The notes: a model not told the origin generated them from the letters alone. A stretch of DNA of 64,000 nt from Psychrobacter phenylpyruvicus DSM 7000 = NBRC 102152 (GCF_000685805.1 NZ_JMKP01000002.1:62001-126000), one strand, 5' to 3'. Positions 37,200 through 47,085 are shown, counted from the stretch's first letter. Program-made: numbers and translations.

Positions 37200-37895
37200 A
37201 TGAGTTTATTAGGGAATTTAGTTACTCAGGTAGCCCGTCAGGCACTGGAATCACAAGATACGAAGCGCAGCCCTAACCAGCGTACTCAATCTGCTTCTAC
37301 GGGAGGATTAGGGGGCATCTTAGATAGTGTCCTAGGCGGTAGTACTTCCGCCCAAGCCAATACTCGAGCCCAAAGTAATGGTTTTGGTCTTGATGATATT
37401 ATTGGTGGAATGCTAGGGGGTCAGATGGGTGGCCAATCAAGTGGTGCTGGCGGTTTGGGCAGCATCTTAGGCAGCGTATTAGGCGGAGGCCAAGCCAGTA
37501 GAGGGACTCAAGCAGGTAATAATAAAGCCATGTTGGTCGCTGCTCTGATGCCCATCGCCCTAAATTGGATTCAACGCAATGGGGGTCTATCTGGCGCATT
37601 GAATAAAGTTAAAGATATGGGATTTGGTAATCAAGCCCAGTCTTGGATGAGCACCCAGCAGCAAAACCAAAACCTAGACCCCAATCAAATTAACAAGTTA
37701 TTTGATCAGCAAGAAATTGATCATGTGTGTCAGCAGACAGGAGCTGATGAGACAGAAGTACGCCAAGGCTTAGCTGAGCTGCTGCCAGAGATTGTTAATC
37801 AGCTTACTCCAAGTGGCGACTTAGCAAAAGAGCAACAAGCCAATAGTGAAATTAATGAGATTCTAAGTCAAATCTCAGCCTCTTTACCCAAGTAG
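37200..37895 (+). CDS. YidB-like DUF937 family protein
   Basis: A 231-residue protein starting at ATG 37200, preceded by AAGGAG at good spacing. Gly/Ala/Ser-rich repeats dominate the first half (LGGILDSVLGG, LGSILGSVLGGGQASR). A more ordered C-terminal part follows (LFDQQEIDHVCQQTGADETE, LAELLPEIVNQLTPSG), which is the YidB/DUF937 signature. No signal peptide. The function of the family is unknown. A clear terminator follows. Confidence 0.8.
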   Translation: MSLLGNLVTQVARQALESQDTKRSPNQRTQSASTGGLGGILDSVLGGSTSAQANTRAQSNGFGLDDIIGGMLGGQMGGQSSGAGGLGSILGSVLGGGQASRGTQAGNNKAMLVAALMPIALNWIQRNGGLSGALNKVKDMGFGNQAQSWMSTQQQNQNLDPNQINKLFDQQEIDHVCQQTGADETEVRQGLAELLPEIVNQLTPSGDLAKEQQANSEINEILSQISASLPK

Positions 37896-37988
37896 CTTGG
37901 ACTCAACTAAAGCCTAACTCATCGCTTATCGACAGTTAGCTTAGATGGGCTAAGCTCTATTCTCAAAGAAAAAACCGATAAATATCAG

Positions 37989-38024
37989 AGCCAGATTGCT
38001 TTTATTAGCAGGTCTGGCTTTTTT
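37989..38024 (+). terminator. Terminator after the YidB-like gene
   Basis: The stem AGCCAGA / TCTGGCT (37989-37995 and 38013-38019) with a 17-base loop that can add a TTGCT-AGCA pairing, followed by six T. Confidence 0.78.
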
Positions 38025-38181
38025 ATTGTTATCGTTGTGTGAATTTTAAATGAGAATCAATGAAATGGCCTAACTACTGATTTATCAAAGGGATTGCTAG
38101 TGGTATGATAAGCTGTCTATTTTTTATACTTGCACCTCCGCATTAGATACACACTGCATTTTAGCTTTTAAAGAGGCCCTC

Positions 38182-38859
38182 ATGTTTTTGGCAATCGATA
38201 CCGTTTTTGACCAGTGTTCAGTAGCCGTAGTCAATACAGAACTAGAGATACTTAGTTGTCATACTGAGCCTGGCAAACGAGAACAGACTCAACTTATCTT
38301 GCCAATGATTGATGCTGCGTTAAATGAAGCAGGGCTTAAGCTTGCTGATATAACGGCTTTAATCTTTAATCGTGGCCCAGGTCCTTTTAGTGGGATTAGA
38401 ATTAATACCGCTGTGGTGCAAGCCTTATCGGTAGCTCATGATCTACCTTGTGTCGGCGTATCAAGTTTGAGAGCAATTGCTCAAGCGGCCTTTGATCAGC
38501 AGGGGCTGCAGCAAGTTTATGCAGCGTTTGATGCGCGTATGAAGCAGGTTTATTTTGCTCAGTATCAGTTGGATTCCACCTCACAAGTAATGAGGCTAAC
38601 TGAGGGTACAAATGAGCAGCTGCTAGACTATGACCAAAGCACTGAGCTTGATTGGCCCATAGTTGGCAATGGGGCTGAATTATTAACGGCTCAGCAAAAT
38701 CAGCCCCTCTATGCTGACATTCAGCCCGATGCGGTTACGTTAGCTAAGTTGGGCATTGCTCATTATTTACAGCAAGGCGGTGTACCTGCAGAGCAGGCTC
38801 TACCCGTATATTTACGCAATGATGCTTGGAAAACCTTGAAAGAGCAGGGTAAAGCTTAA
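38182..38859 (+). CDS. tsaB: tRNA threonylcarbamoyladenosine biosynthesis protein TsaB
   Basis: A partner of TsaD and TsaE in making t6A at position 37 of ANN-decoding tRNAs. The 225-residue ASKHA-fold protein opens MFLAIDTVFDQCSVAV, with EPGKREQTQLILPMI and the typical FNRGPGPFSGIRINTAVVQA (~63-82). AGAGG before the ATG gives a ribosome binding site. uppP follows at 93 bp on the same strand. Confidence 0.95.
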   Translation: MFLAIDTVFDQCSVAVVNTELEILSCHTEPGKREQTQLILPMIDAALNEAGLKLADITALIFNRGPGPFSGIRINTAVVQALSVAHDLPCVGVSSLRAIAQAAFDQQGLQQVYAAFDARMKQVYFAQYQLDSTSQVMRLTEGTNEQLLDYDQSTELDWPIVGNGAELLTAQQNQPLYADIQPDAVTLAKLGIAHYLQQGGVPAEQALPVYLRNDAWKTLKEQGKA

Positions 38860-38952
38860 GTAAGTATTGGCAACTTGCTGTTTGCTGAGCGCTATATTAA
38901 TTAAAACCATTTATTTTAATATTATTTAATCTTAATACAGAGAGACTTTACT

Positions 38953-39804
38953 TTGGATCTGTTACTCATTTTTAAAGCAATAATCATGGGTATTGTAGAG
39001 GGTATTACTGAGTTTTTGCCCATATCCAGTACCGGTTATTTAATTTTATCTGCAGACCTTATGGGTTTTTGGACCAAAGAAAAAGCAGACTTATTTATTG
39101 TGGTTATTCAGCTGGGCGCTATCTTGGCTGTGGTCTATGAATACTGGGGACGCCTGTGGCATGCCTTAATGGGCTTGATAACCGGTAAATCAGAAGGCCC
39201 AAACGCCCTAAAGAATCCTCGTCAGTTGGGATTGAGCCTTATTGTGGCTACCATCCCTGTGATGATTGTTGGCTTTACGATGGCGGATCAAATTAAGCAG
39301 TATTTGTTCAACCCCTATACGGTTGCCATTATGCTGATCTTGGGTGGTCTACTGATCTTCTATGTTGAGCGTAAGCCGATACCTATTGTGGCAGAAGAAG
39401 CAGAGGATGTGAGCTTTAAGCATGCGTTAATGATAGGATTGTTTCAGTGTTTGGCACTTATTCCAGGCACCTCACGCTCAGGATCAACCATCATCGGTGC
39501 GTTATGGTTAGGGGTGTCTCGTAAAGCGGCAGCTGAGTTTTCATTCTTTCTAGGTATTCCGGTCATCATCGGTGCTGGCTTGTTGGATCTAGCTAAGCAC
39601 ATAGATGTGTTATCCAGCTCCGAGGATTGGCTAGTATTGGCGGTGGGCATAGTAGTGTCATTTATCATTGCCCTGCTATGTATTCGTTGGTTGGTGGACT
39701 GGGTGAGTCGTCGTGACTTCACTATCTTTGCTTGGCTCAGAATTATCACTGGTATCATCGTGCTATTAGTGGCTTGGATTTTTGGCTATACCATCCAAGG
39801 CTAA
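38953..39804 (+). CDS. uppP: Undecaprenyl-diphosphatase UppP (BacA)
   Basis: Inner-membrane phosphatase that regenerates undecaprenyl phosphate, the lipid carrier for lipid II; overproduction gives bacitracin resistance in relatives. The 283-residue protein has several membrane segments. Both catalytic motifs are present: EGITEFLPISSTGYLIL (~17-33) and PGTSRSGSTIIGALWLGVSR (~174-193). The likely start is TTG 38953, with AGAGAGA upstream. It fits functionally with murJ and murG in the window. Confidence 0.97.
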   Translation: MDLLLIFKAIIMGIVEGITEFLPISSTGYLILSADLMGFWTKEKADLFIVVIQLGAILAVVYEYWGRLWHALMGLITGKSEGPNALKNPRQLGLSLIVATIPVMIVGFTMADQIKQYLFNPYTVAIMLILGGLLIFYVERKPIPIVAEEAEDVSFKHALMIGLFQCLALIPGTSRSGSTIIGALWLGVSRKAAAEFSFFLGIPVIIGAGLLDLAKHIDVLSSSEDWLVLAVGIVVSFIIALLCIRWLVDWVSRRDFTIFAWLRIITGIIVLLVAWIFGYTIQG

Positions 39805-39856
39805 AGCCAGTTAATACAGACTGTTATATTCGGTAGCAGTAGATAAGGTTACGATA

Positions 39857-40753
39857 ATGAGTCATACACTGGATGTCGCTAATGTTAATGTTCCGATAGT
39901 CTATTCAGCAGCTGTGGAGGCTGAAGCCGTCCCTGTTATCCAAAGATTACAGCAGCTGATTGAAGTGGCCGACTTGTCGTTAACATTACAAGTGATTAGC
40001 ATTGAGCAAAAGCTGAGCCAAAAAGTACGTCAGCAGCTCAGTGATCAATATCAGACTCCGCTATTTATTATTGATAATAAACTGCAGCTGTCACTGTTAA
40101 CCCATCAGATTAGTGTGGCTCCAGATTGGAAAAGTTTACAGCGCCGAGTGGTGAGTGCAGGTCGAAAGTCAGAGATATTACTTCAGGCTTGTAAGCTCAC
40201 CGATAAAAGCCAAGTGCTTGATGCCACCGCAGGCTTTGGTCATGACAGCTTAATCCTTGCCAGTACTGGGGCCCAAGTAACGCTGTTAGAGCGTAATCCT
40301 TTAATGGCGTTACTGCTGATGTATGAGCAGCAGCTGATGTCGCAGCAAGCCAATTGGCAAAAGTTAATGGCAAGATTAAAGGTCGAGTGTGCAGACTCTG
40401 CTAAGTTTATGGAAGCTTTGTCTGTAGCGGCTCAAGACGGGCAAGCGCTAAATACTTCAGCTTACGATGTGGTTTATTTAGACCCTATGTTCCCTGAGAA
40501 TAGTTATGAAAACACGGCGACGGGTAAGGGAGCTAAAGTAGGTAAGCACATGCAGGCGCTGCATCACATTGCCGAGCCGCCAGATCTTGAGGAAGAACAG
40601 AAGCTATTAGACCTAGCTTTAAATACAGTTGTGCCAGGTGGCCGAGTGGTGGTGAAGAGACCGGCAGCTGCTCCGTTATTTGCTCAATCCAGCCCAGATG
40701 AAAGTTGGCACAATGATGTACTGCGATTTGATGCTTATTTTAATCTCACCTAA
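39857..40753 (+). CDS. rsmJ: 16S rRNA (guanine-1516-N2)-methyltransferase RsmJ
   Basis: Methylates G1516 of 16S rRNA. The 298-residue protein is longer than E. coli RsmJ (~250) because of an N-terminal extension. Signatures: WKSLQRRVVSAGRKSEILLQ (~95-114), the SAM-binding loop VLDATAGFGHDSLILAS (~119-135), LLERNPLMALLL, and the catalytic-region VVYLDPMFPENS. It is 52 bp after uppP, and AAGG precedes the ATG. tsaB-uppP-rsmJ could form an operon. Confidence 0.92.
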   Translation: MSHTLDVANVNVPIVYSAAVEAEAVPVIQRLQQLIEVADLSLTLQVISIEQKLSQKVRQQLSDQYQTPLFIIDNKLQLSLLTHQISVAPDWKSLQRRVVSAGRKSEILLQACKLTDKSQVLDATAGFGHDSLILASTGAQVTLLERNPLMALLLMYEQQLMSQQANWQKLMARLKVECADSAKFMEALSVAAQDGQALNTSAYDVVYLDPMFPENSYENTATGKGAKVGKHMQALHHIAEPPDLEEEQKLLDLALNTVVPGGRVVVKRPAAAPLFAQSSPDESWHNDVLRFDAYFNLT

Positions 40754-40911
40754 ATCCAGAACGATAGTCAACATGTCACAGTAGTAACTTATAGTATTTA
40801 AAGTCTTATAAAGTCACTAAGCTGTAAACATTGTTGATAATGCAAACTAACTTATTAGGACTTACTAAAATTAGGTATAAATGATAAGCTAACTGAAATT
40901 AAACGCTCTTT

Positions 40912-41610
40912 ATGAGTAACTCTGACATAAGTAACTTTGACTCGATCATGACTCAATCATCATTACAGCCGAATAAAGAAGCCAGTATTTTTAACCTACC
41001 AAACAATTTAACCATGGCTCGTATCGCTATGATTCCCTTGTTTGTAGCCATTGCCTACTGGCCCCCTGCGCTGGGCATTGGGGTTCCGATGATTTCGGAC
41101 AATGCCATTGCTAACATCGGCATGAATATGGATGCTTTTAGCGATAGTATGTTTCGGCATCTATTGTTGACGTTGTTATTTGTTTTGGCTGCTATTACCG
41201 ATTGGTTGGATGGTTATTTGGCCCGTAAGATGAATATTGTCTCTGCATTTGGTCGATTTTTGGATCCTGTTGCCGATAAGCTTATGGTCGCCGTCGCGTT
41301 AATTGTGTTGGTCCAATGGCATCCAAATATTATTATGTCAATCGCTGCCATTGTGATTATCTCACGTGAAATTGCGGTCTCTGCTTTACGAGAGTGGATG
41401 GCGGAATTAGGAGCTCGCACCAGTGTGGCTGTGTCTTATGTGGGTAAATTAAAAACCACTTTTCAGATGGTGGCCATCACCGTTTTATTATTGAATATTG
41501 AATCTTTAGAAACGATTGGCTATATCCTGATGGTTGCTGCTGTGGTACTGACTTTGTGGTCAATGATGATTTATATGAGAGCTGCTTGGCCTTACTTAAA
41601 ACAGAGCTAA
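40912..41610 (+). CDS. pgsA: CDP-diacylglycerol--glycerol-3-phosphate 3-phosphatidyltransferase
   Basis: Makes phosphatidylglycerol phosphate in the inner membrane. The 232-residue CDP-alcohol phosphotransferase has the full motif DGx2ARx8Gx3Dx3D, seen from DGYLARKMN through GRFLDPVADK (~102-125), and several membrane segments. A ~25-residue N-terminal tail precedes NLPNNLTMARIAMIPLFVA; an alternative start at 40948 would shorten it by 12 residues. A bidirectional terminator at 41634-41669 follows. Confidence 0.95.
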   Translation: MSNSDISNFDSIMTQSSLQPNKEASIFNLPNNLTMARIAMIPLFVAIAYWPPALGIGVPMISDNAIANIGMNMDAFSDSMFRHLLLTLLFVLAAITDWLDGYLARKMNIVSAFGRFLDPVADKLMVAVALIVLVQWHPNIIMSIAAIVIISREIAVSALREWMAELGARTSVAVSYVGKLKTTFQMVAITVLLLNIESLETIGYILMVAAVVLTLWSMMIYMRAAWPYLKQS

Positions 41611-41633
41611 TTTAACACAGTTGAATAGCCAAT

Positions 41634-41669
41634 AAAAACGCCCTAACTTTGATAGTAGGGCGTTTTTTT
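41634..41669. terminator. Bidirectional terminator between pgsA and the PNPOx-like gene
   Basis: An 11-bp stem AAAACGCCCTA / TAGGGCGTTTT (41635-41645 and 41656-41666) with a T-run on the right and an A-run on the left. It lies between convergent genes and can serve both. Confidence 0.88.
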
Positions 41670-41700
41670 ATTGTGCTTTTAATTAATCAAATTTAACTAA

Positions 41701-42198
41701 TTAATCAAATTCAACGGAGCCATTTTCGCCTAGACTGTCTGCCACTTTTCCATCTTGTAGGGCCGCAACTGCCAACTTTGCTGCATTCACTACACCGCTA
41801 CCACTGCGCCAGAACTCAGCACCATTTGGCACGACTTTAATTAACTGCACATTTTCATCCTCTTTGCCATGCTCATAAAATGCATTATGAATAGGGGACC
41901 ACAGCTCATCTAGTTTGGCCTGATCTTCAATTAATTCAGCCTCACCATTAATAGATACGTAATCCTTACTGTCTTGACTAACGTAAGAAAGGTTTACTTG
42001 AGCATTGTTTTTAATATTAGCAACTGCTTCAGTGCTTTTATCACCAATGAACCAGATTTCACGAGCTCCAAGACTGGTTTCGCTAGTGGTCATCGGGCAG
42101 GCATGCAAGTGACCCTCACTAGTGATGGTAGTCATCATAGCAAACTTAATGTCTTTAACGATTTCACGAATAGTGTCTATCTGCTGTTGTTTACTCAT
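41701..42198 (-). CDS. Pyridoxamine 5'-phosphate oxidase-like (general stress) flavoprotein
   Basis: A 165-residue split-barrel FMN-binding protein of the general stress protein 26 type. Signatures: FAMMTTITSEGHLHACPMTT (~18-37), REIWFIGDKSTEAVANI, VNLSYVSQDSKDYVSINGEA (~69-88), and EFWRSGSGVV. It probably binds a flavin in the cytoplasm; substrate unknown. It lacks the PdxH active-site context, so a vitamin B6 role is not claimed. AAAGGGA before the ATG is a good ribosome binding site. Confidence 0.85.
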   Translation of the reverse strand: MSKQQQIDTIREIVKDIKFAMMTTITSEGHLHACPMTTSETSLGAREIWFIGDKSTEAVANIKNNAQVNLSYVSQDSKDYVSINGEAELIEDQAKLDELWSPIHNAFYEHGKEDENVQLIKVVPNGAEFWRSGSGVVNAAKLAVAALQDGKVADSLGENGSVEFD

Positions 42199-42700
42199 TT
42201 TTATTTCCCTTTAATGATTTGAATTTATTGTATGGATTGTTGTTGAAAGCATTTTTTATAGCCAACTTTCATAGTAAGTCGATGACAAATAAATGAACAC
42301 ATTGAAAATGTAAGAGATGAAGGGAGTTTGTAAGCAGTCAGCGGTTTTGGTTAATTCTAGTAAGTAAATCTTTTTGCAAAAGAGTGATTGAGATAAATAA
42401 GGAATTAATAGCCATAGATTTGGTAGTTACTTATAAAGTATGAATTATAAAAACTGCTACAAAATGATTTTAGTTAGCAAAAGCAAGCTAAAGATAGTGG
42501 TTCTATGCCACGTTTGAGCCAAGTTCTTGCTATAATAGCGGCTAATTAAATCGGCTTTTTGCTCGATTGGGTGGTTATCCCTCCAAAAGTAACCAAATAA
42601 GTGTGACACTGAGCATTTTTTGTCTCGTTTCACTTTCACATAATATCGAAGTTTATTTTTTATACTTTTCTTCCCACTTAGATACTGCGGAAATTGCCTT
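42199..42700. other. Intergenic region upstream of purL
   Basis: About 500 bp between the divergent stress-protein gene and purL. It contains the purL promoter candidate at 42528-42536. A short ORF on the minus strand here lacks any recognisable protein signature. No repeats or riboswitch-like fold are evident. Confidence 0.4.
42528..42536 (+). promoter_or_regulatory. Extended -10 promoter candidate for purL
   Basis: TGCTATAAT is a perfect extended -10 (TG-N-TATAAT), 164 bases upstream of the purL ATG. No good -35 lies 16-18 bases before it, which is acceptable for the extended -10 class. No PurR-type operator is visible. Confidence 0.5.
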
Positions 42701-45700
42701 ATGATGACCCTCGCTGGACACCGTTTTTTAACCGAGTTTAAAACCAATCAACTGATTGAGCAGTTAAATAGCCAAACGGCATTAAAAGTGACTGGCATTG
42801 ACACTCAACAAGTGTATGTCTTGTCGCGTGACCTTAACGATGCAGAGCGTAAAAAGGCCTTAGATTTATTAAATCAAGGCGAGGAAGTAGACCAAATTAC
42901 AGCGACACAAGGACAGTGCCAAGTCATTGTGAGCCCCAGATTTGGGACCATTTCGCCTTGGTCAAGTAAGGCAACAGATATCTTCAATAACTGCGAGCTT
43001 GATGTTGAGCGTGTTGAACGCGTTATCGTATTTACCTTAAGCGGTGATAATCTGCCTGCGAAGTTACCAAAAGAAGCTGAGCAAATTTTGCATGACCGCA
43101 TGACTCAAAGCTTGGTTTATGACTTCAGTAAGCTAGAGCAATTATTTGATGATCACAGCCCAGCTCGTCTAAATCATATTGATGTGATTGGTGAAGGGCG
43201 TGCGGCATTAGAGGCGGCCAACCAAGAGTTTGGCTTTGCGCTATCTAGTGAAGATATCGATTATTTGATGGACGCCTACGTTGATGAATTAAAGCGTAAC
43301 CCAACTGACGTAGAGCTGATGATGTTTGCTCAGGCCAACTCAGAGCATTGCCGTCACAAAATCTTCAATTCAGAGTGGACCATCGATGGTGAGGTACAGC
43401 CAAAATCATTGTTTAAAATGATTCGCAACACTCATGAGAAAAACCCGCAAGGTATCTTATCGGCTTATAAAGACAACGCTGCGGTAATGGAAGGCTTTGA
43501 AGCTCAGCGCTTTTATCCGCTACCTAAAGATGAGCTTGGCGATGATGCGTTATCGACTGAAATGCATCAGTATGACTTCCATAATGAGAACATCGACATC
43601 TTGATGAAAGTTGAGACTCATAACCACCCAACAGCGATTGCCCCATATGCTGGTGCGTCAACTGGTGCCGGTGGTGAAATTCGTGATGAAGGGGCAACGG
43701 GCCGTGGGGGTAAGCCGAAAGCAGGTCTAACTGGCTTTAACGTCTCGCATCTACATCTACCAGAACTGCCAGAGAAATGGGAGCAGTCCGGTAAAGTAAG
43801 CACCAAAGACTATGGCAAGCCAGATCGTATGGCCTCAAGTTTGGAGATTATGACAGAAGCGCCTTTAGGCTCTGCTAACTTCTCAAACGAGTTTGGTCGC
43901 CCTAACTTATGTGGTTACTTCCGCTCATTCCAATTGGACACCAGTAAAGAGCAAGATGGTAGCGAGATGCGCGGTTACCACAAGCCTATTATGATTGCCG
44001 GGGGCTACGGTAACATCAAGCGTAACTTAGTTGAGAAAAATGGCATCCAAGAAGGCGACTTACTAATCGTACTGGGTGGCCCAGCGATGCAAATTGGTCT
44101 TGGTGGTGGTGCAGCTTCCTCTGTAGATAGTGGTGAGCTTGACGAAGGCTTAGACTTCGCTTCTGTACAGCGTGATAACGCTGAAATGGAGCGTCGCTGT
44201 CAAGAAGTTATCGATCGCTGCTGGTCTTTAGCCGGTGATGATGTTGAAAGCAGCAACTCTGGCAAAGATGGCAACCCAATCGTATCTATCCATGACGTGG
44301 GTGCTGGCGGCTTATCAAACGCTATGCCTGAGCTGGTGGATGACCATGACATGGGTGCTCACCTAAACCTACGTCGTATTCCTTCATTGGAGGCGGGCAT
44401 GTCGCCAATGGCCATTTGGTCGAATGAGGCGCAAGAGCGTTATGTATTGGCCATTCGTCCAGAAAGCGAAGAATTATTTGATGCCATCTGTAAACGTGAG
44501 CGTTGCCCGTACGCTATCTTGGGCACAGCAACAACCATCCGTCAGTTAAAAGTAGATGACGACCTATTGGACGACCAACCAGTAGATATGCCAATGCAGG
44601 TATTGCTTGGCGGTACACCACAAATGAAACGTTCATTTGAGCGTAGTGAGCCACAGCTGACAGCATTAGATTTATCAACCACTAAGCTAACAGAGGCTGT
44701 GCATGATGTATTACGTCACCCAACCGTAGCCAGTAAGTCTTTCTTAATCAGTATCGGTGACCGTTCTATTACCGGTATGGTCACCCAAGATCAGTATGTG
44801 GGCCGTTATCAAGTGCCTGTGGCAGACTGTGCTGTGACTAGCTCTGGCTTACTGTCAGATACTGGTGAGGCGATGAGTGTTGGTGAGCGTCCGCCTGTGG
44901 CTCTGATTAACCCAGCCGCTTCAGCGCGTTTGGCAGTGGCCGAAGCCATTACCAACATTGCTGGTGCTCGTATTGACAAGATTTCAGATATTACTTTGTC
45001 AGCAAACTGGATGGCAGCTTGTGGTGAGGACAAAGAAGATGAGGCTCTATTTGATGCGGTTTATGCCATCGGTGAAGAGTTATGTCCAGCTTTGGGTATA
45101 GCAATTCCAGTTGGTAAAGACTCATTGTCTATGCGTGCTGGTTGGACAGATGAAGACGGCGATAAGGCCGTAGTTAGCCCAATGAGCTTAGTGGTTACCG
45201 CTTTTGCTCCTGTGCAAGACGTGAACAAGACCTTAACCCCAGAGCTTAAAAATGCAGATTCAGCCTTATATCGCTTGGATCTATCAAAAGGTCAGTTCCG
45301 CTTAGGGGGTTCAATCCTAGCCCAGACTCAGAGCCAGCTAGGCGATGAGTGCCCAGACTTAGCCAGCCCACAAGACTTGATCAACTTCTTTAACTTTATC
45401 CAAGCGGGTAATGAGCAAGGCGTTATCAGTGCTTATCACGACATCGGTGATGGTGGCTTATTGGCGACTGTGGCAGAGATGCAGTTCACCAATCGTTTGG
45501 CAATTAACCTAAATCTAACCGATGACAATCTACTGGGTCAGTTATTCAGCGAGGAGCTGGGCGCAGTGATTCAGGTATTGCCTGAGCATGTGGAAGCTGT
45601 GATGGCATTGGCTGATGAGCATAATGTCGCTGATATGCTAAGCCTTGTGGGTCAAACCATTGAGACGCCAGTAGGCGGTGCCAACCAAGACAAGCTAACC

Positions 45701-46702
45701 ATTATCACTCCATCACACCAAGGTGATAATGCGCTAGTATTTAACCGTAGCGATCTACAGCAAACTTGGACTAAAGTGAGTTATCAAATCGCTAAACGCC
45801 GTGATAACCCAGAATGTGTACAGCAAGAGTTTGACTTAATTGCCGATCCTAACCATCACGGTCTGATTGCTCAAGCCAACTTTGACTTAAACCAAAAAGT
45901 AGAAGAGCCATACTTACAGAGCCGTCCTACCAAGCCAAAAGTAGCTATCTTACGTGAGCAGGGCGTTAACGGTCAGTTAGAGATGGCAGCTGGATTTGAG
46001 CGTGCTGGCTTTGATGCGGTGGACGTTCACATGAGCGACTTACTTGAGGGCCGTATTGATTTACGCGACTTCAACGGTTTAGTAGCTTGTGGTGGCTTCA
46101 GTTATGGTGACGTATTGGGCGCAGGCTCTGGTTGGGCCAACTCAATCTTGTTCCATGACGAATTACGTATGCAGTTCGTGCGTTTCTTCGCCCGTCCAGA
46201 CACCTTTAGTTTAGGGGTGTGTAACGGTTGTCAGATGATGGCACAGTTAAAAGACTTAATCCCAGGAGCGGAGAACTTCCCACGCTTCACTTATAACCAG
46301 TCAGCTCGTTTTGAAGCTCGTACTGTAAACGTGAAGATTGAGCGTACCAAGTCTATCTTATTAAAAGGTATGCAAGACAGCATCTTGCCGATTGCCGTAG
46401 CGCATGGTGAAGGTTTTGCGACCTTAAATGAGACGGATATTGAGGGTATGGCAAACCACGGTCAGGTTGCAATGCGCTATGTCGATAGCCAAGGCAATCC
46501 TACTGAGACGTACCCATTGAACCCGAACGGTTCTATCGGCGGGGTAACCGGTATTTGTAGTACTGACGGTCGTGTGACTCTTATGATGCCACACCCTGAG
46601 CGTAACTTACGCGCGATCAACCATAGCTGGAAGCCAGATGACTGGTCTGAGGACGGTGCGTGGATGCGTATGTTCCGTAATGCGAGAGCTTGGTTACGCT
46701 AA
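42701..46702 (+). CDS. purL: Phosphoribosylformylglycinamidine synthase
   Basis: Fourth step of purine synthesis: FGAR to FGAM with glutamine and ATP. The 1333-residue protein is the large fused form of proteobacteria. N-terminal PurS-like part, then the linker with FAQANSEHCRHKIFNSEW (~209-226), two AIRS-like halves (GAGGEIRDEGATGRGGKPKA; IHDVGAGGLSNAMPEL; HDIGDGGLLATVAEM), and a C-terminal class I glutaminase. In the latter GVCNGCQMMAQL gives the nucleophile Cys (~1175) and MPHPERN the His/Glu (~1298). ATG 42701 or 42704 is the start. A hairpin-rich repeat begins at the stop codon. Confidence 0.98.
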   Translation: MMTLAGHRFLTEFKTNQLIEQLNSQTALKVTGIDTQQVYVLSRDLNDAERKKALDLLNQGEEVDQITATQGQCQVIVSPRFGTISPWSSKATDIFNNCELDVERVERVIVFTLSGDNLPAKLPKEAEQILHDRMTQSLVYDFSKLEQLFDDHSPARLNHIDVIGEGRAALEAANQEFGFALSSEDIDYLMDAYVDELKRNPTDVELMMFAQANSEHCRHKIFNSEWTIDGEVQPKSLFKMIRNTHEKNPQGILSAYKDNAAVMEGFEAQRFYPLPKDELGDDALSTEMHQYDFHNENIDILMKVETHNHPTAIAPYAGASTGAGGEIRDEGATGRGGKPKAGLTGFNVSHLHLPELPEKWEQSGKVSTKDYGKPDRMASSLEIMTEAPLGSANFSNEFGRPNLCGYFRSFQLDTSKEQDGSEMRGYHKPIMIAGGYGNIKRNLVEKNGIQEGDLLIVLGGPAMQIGLGGGAASSVDSGELDEGLDFASVQRDNAEMERRCQEVIDRCWSLAGDDVESSNSGKDGNPIVSIHDVGAGGLSNAMPELVDDHDMGAHLNLRRIPSLEAGMSPMAIWSNEAQERYVLAIRPESEELFDAICKRERCPYAILGTATTIRQLKVDDDLLDDQPVDMPMQVLLGGTPQMKRSFERSEPQLTALDLSTTKLTEAVHDVLRHPTVASKSFLISIGDRSITGMVTQDQYVGRYQVPVADCAVTSSGLLSDTGEAMSVGERPPVALINPAASARLAVAEAITNIAGARIDKISDITLSANWMAACGEDKEDEALFDAVYAIGEELCPALGIAIPVGKDSLSMRAGWTDEDGDKAVVSPMSLVVTAFAPVQDVNKTLTPELKNADSALYRLDLSKGQFRLGGSILAQTQSQLGDECPDLASPQDLINFFNFIQAGNEQGVISAYHDIGDGGLLATVAEMQFTNRLAINLNLTDDNLLGQLFSEELGAVIQVLPEHVEAVMALADEHNVADMLSLVGQTIETPVGGANQDKLTIITPSHQGDNALVFNRSDLQQTWTKVSYQIAKRRDNPECVQQEFDLIADPNHHGLIAQANFDLNQKVEEPYLQSRPTKPKVAILREQGVNGQLEMAAGFERAGFDAVDVHMSDLLEGRIDLRDFNGLVACGGFSYGDVLGAGSGWANSILFHDELRMQFVRFFARPDTFSLGVCNGCQMMAQLKDLIPGAENFPRFTYNQSARFEARTVNVKIERTKSILLKGMQDSILPIAVAHGEGFATLNETDIEGMANHGQVAMRYVDSQGNPTETYPLNPNGSIGGVTGICSTDGRVTLMMPHPERNLRAINHSWKPDDWSEDGAWMRMFRNARAWLR

Positions 46703-46847
46703 ACCACCTTATCAGGTTGCAGGTAATACCTGTATGGTAAGGGGCGTCTTACGCACCAATGGATAAAATGTTTGTTGGTGCGTGGGACGCACCCTACTAA
46801 AGTGTTATTAAAAAAGGTGAGTCACTTAGTGGCTCACCTTTTTTTGT
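46699..46847 (+). repeat. Hairpin-rich repeat, copy 1 (purL 3' region)
   Basis: Starts CTAAACCACCTTATCAGG, overlapping the purL stop codon, and ends with the purL terminator. Its middle is an imperfect palindrome (GCGTCTTACGCACCAA at 46744-46759 against TTGGTGCGTGGGACGC at 46775-46790; 14 of 16 positions match). Copies 2 and 3 are at 47086-47155 and 47331-47479. It behaves as a REP/MITE-like unit or a duplicated 3' UTR. Confidence 0.85.
46811..46847 (+). terminator. Terminator after purL
   Basis: The stem AAAAAGGTGAGtCAC / GTGgCTCACCTTTTT with a TTA loop, followed by further T. It lies inside repeat copy 1. Confidence 0.9.
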
Positions 46848-46886
46848 GGGTATGATTGTAGAGAAAAAGACAAAATCAAAAGCTTT

Positions 46887-46986
46887 AAAAGCATGGCCTC
46901 ATTATTGCAGTTCCAATTAAGGGGAGAAATATGCGGGTCAAAAGTAGTTTTTCTTACAACACTATGTCCGTGCCTCGTCCCTCGGC
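46887..46986 (+). repeat. Left copy of a ~100-bp inverted repeat
   Basis: Three blocks match, in inverted order, the copy at 50846-50944: A, 46887-46905 (AAAAGCATGGCCTCATTAT); B, 46926-46935 (GAAATATGCG); C, 46973-46986 (CCTCGTCCCTCGGC). Spacing A-B is 20 here and 19 on the right; B-C is 37 in both. The sequences between blocks have diverged. The copy includes a possible ribosome binding site and ATG at block B, giving a 27-codon frame of no clear meaning. Confidence 0.8.
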
Positions 46987-47085
46987 GAAGAGCAGAAGCT
47001 TAATCCTACTATGAGTTATATTATTTAGTGGGCTGAAACAGAGGAGGGGCTTAATGCGATGTTAGTGTTTTAACTTACTAGCAGC

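Noticed and set aside
42457-42747. 96-codon minus-strand frame upstream of purL
   Set aside because: Overlaps the purL promoter and start, is rich in basic residues without family signature, and has no ribosome binding site.
46931-47014. 27-codon frame with a ribosome-binding-like GGGGAG in the left inverted repeat
   Set aside because: Too short, and the right copy of the repeat breaks the same frame with a stop, so coding constraint is not shown.
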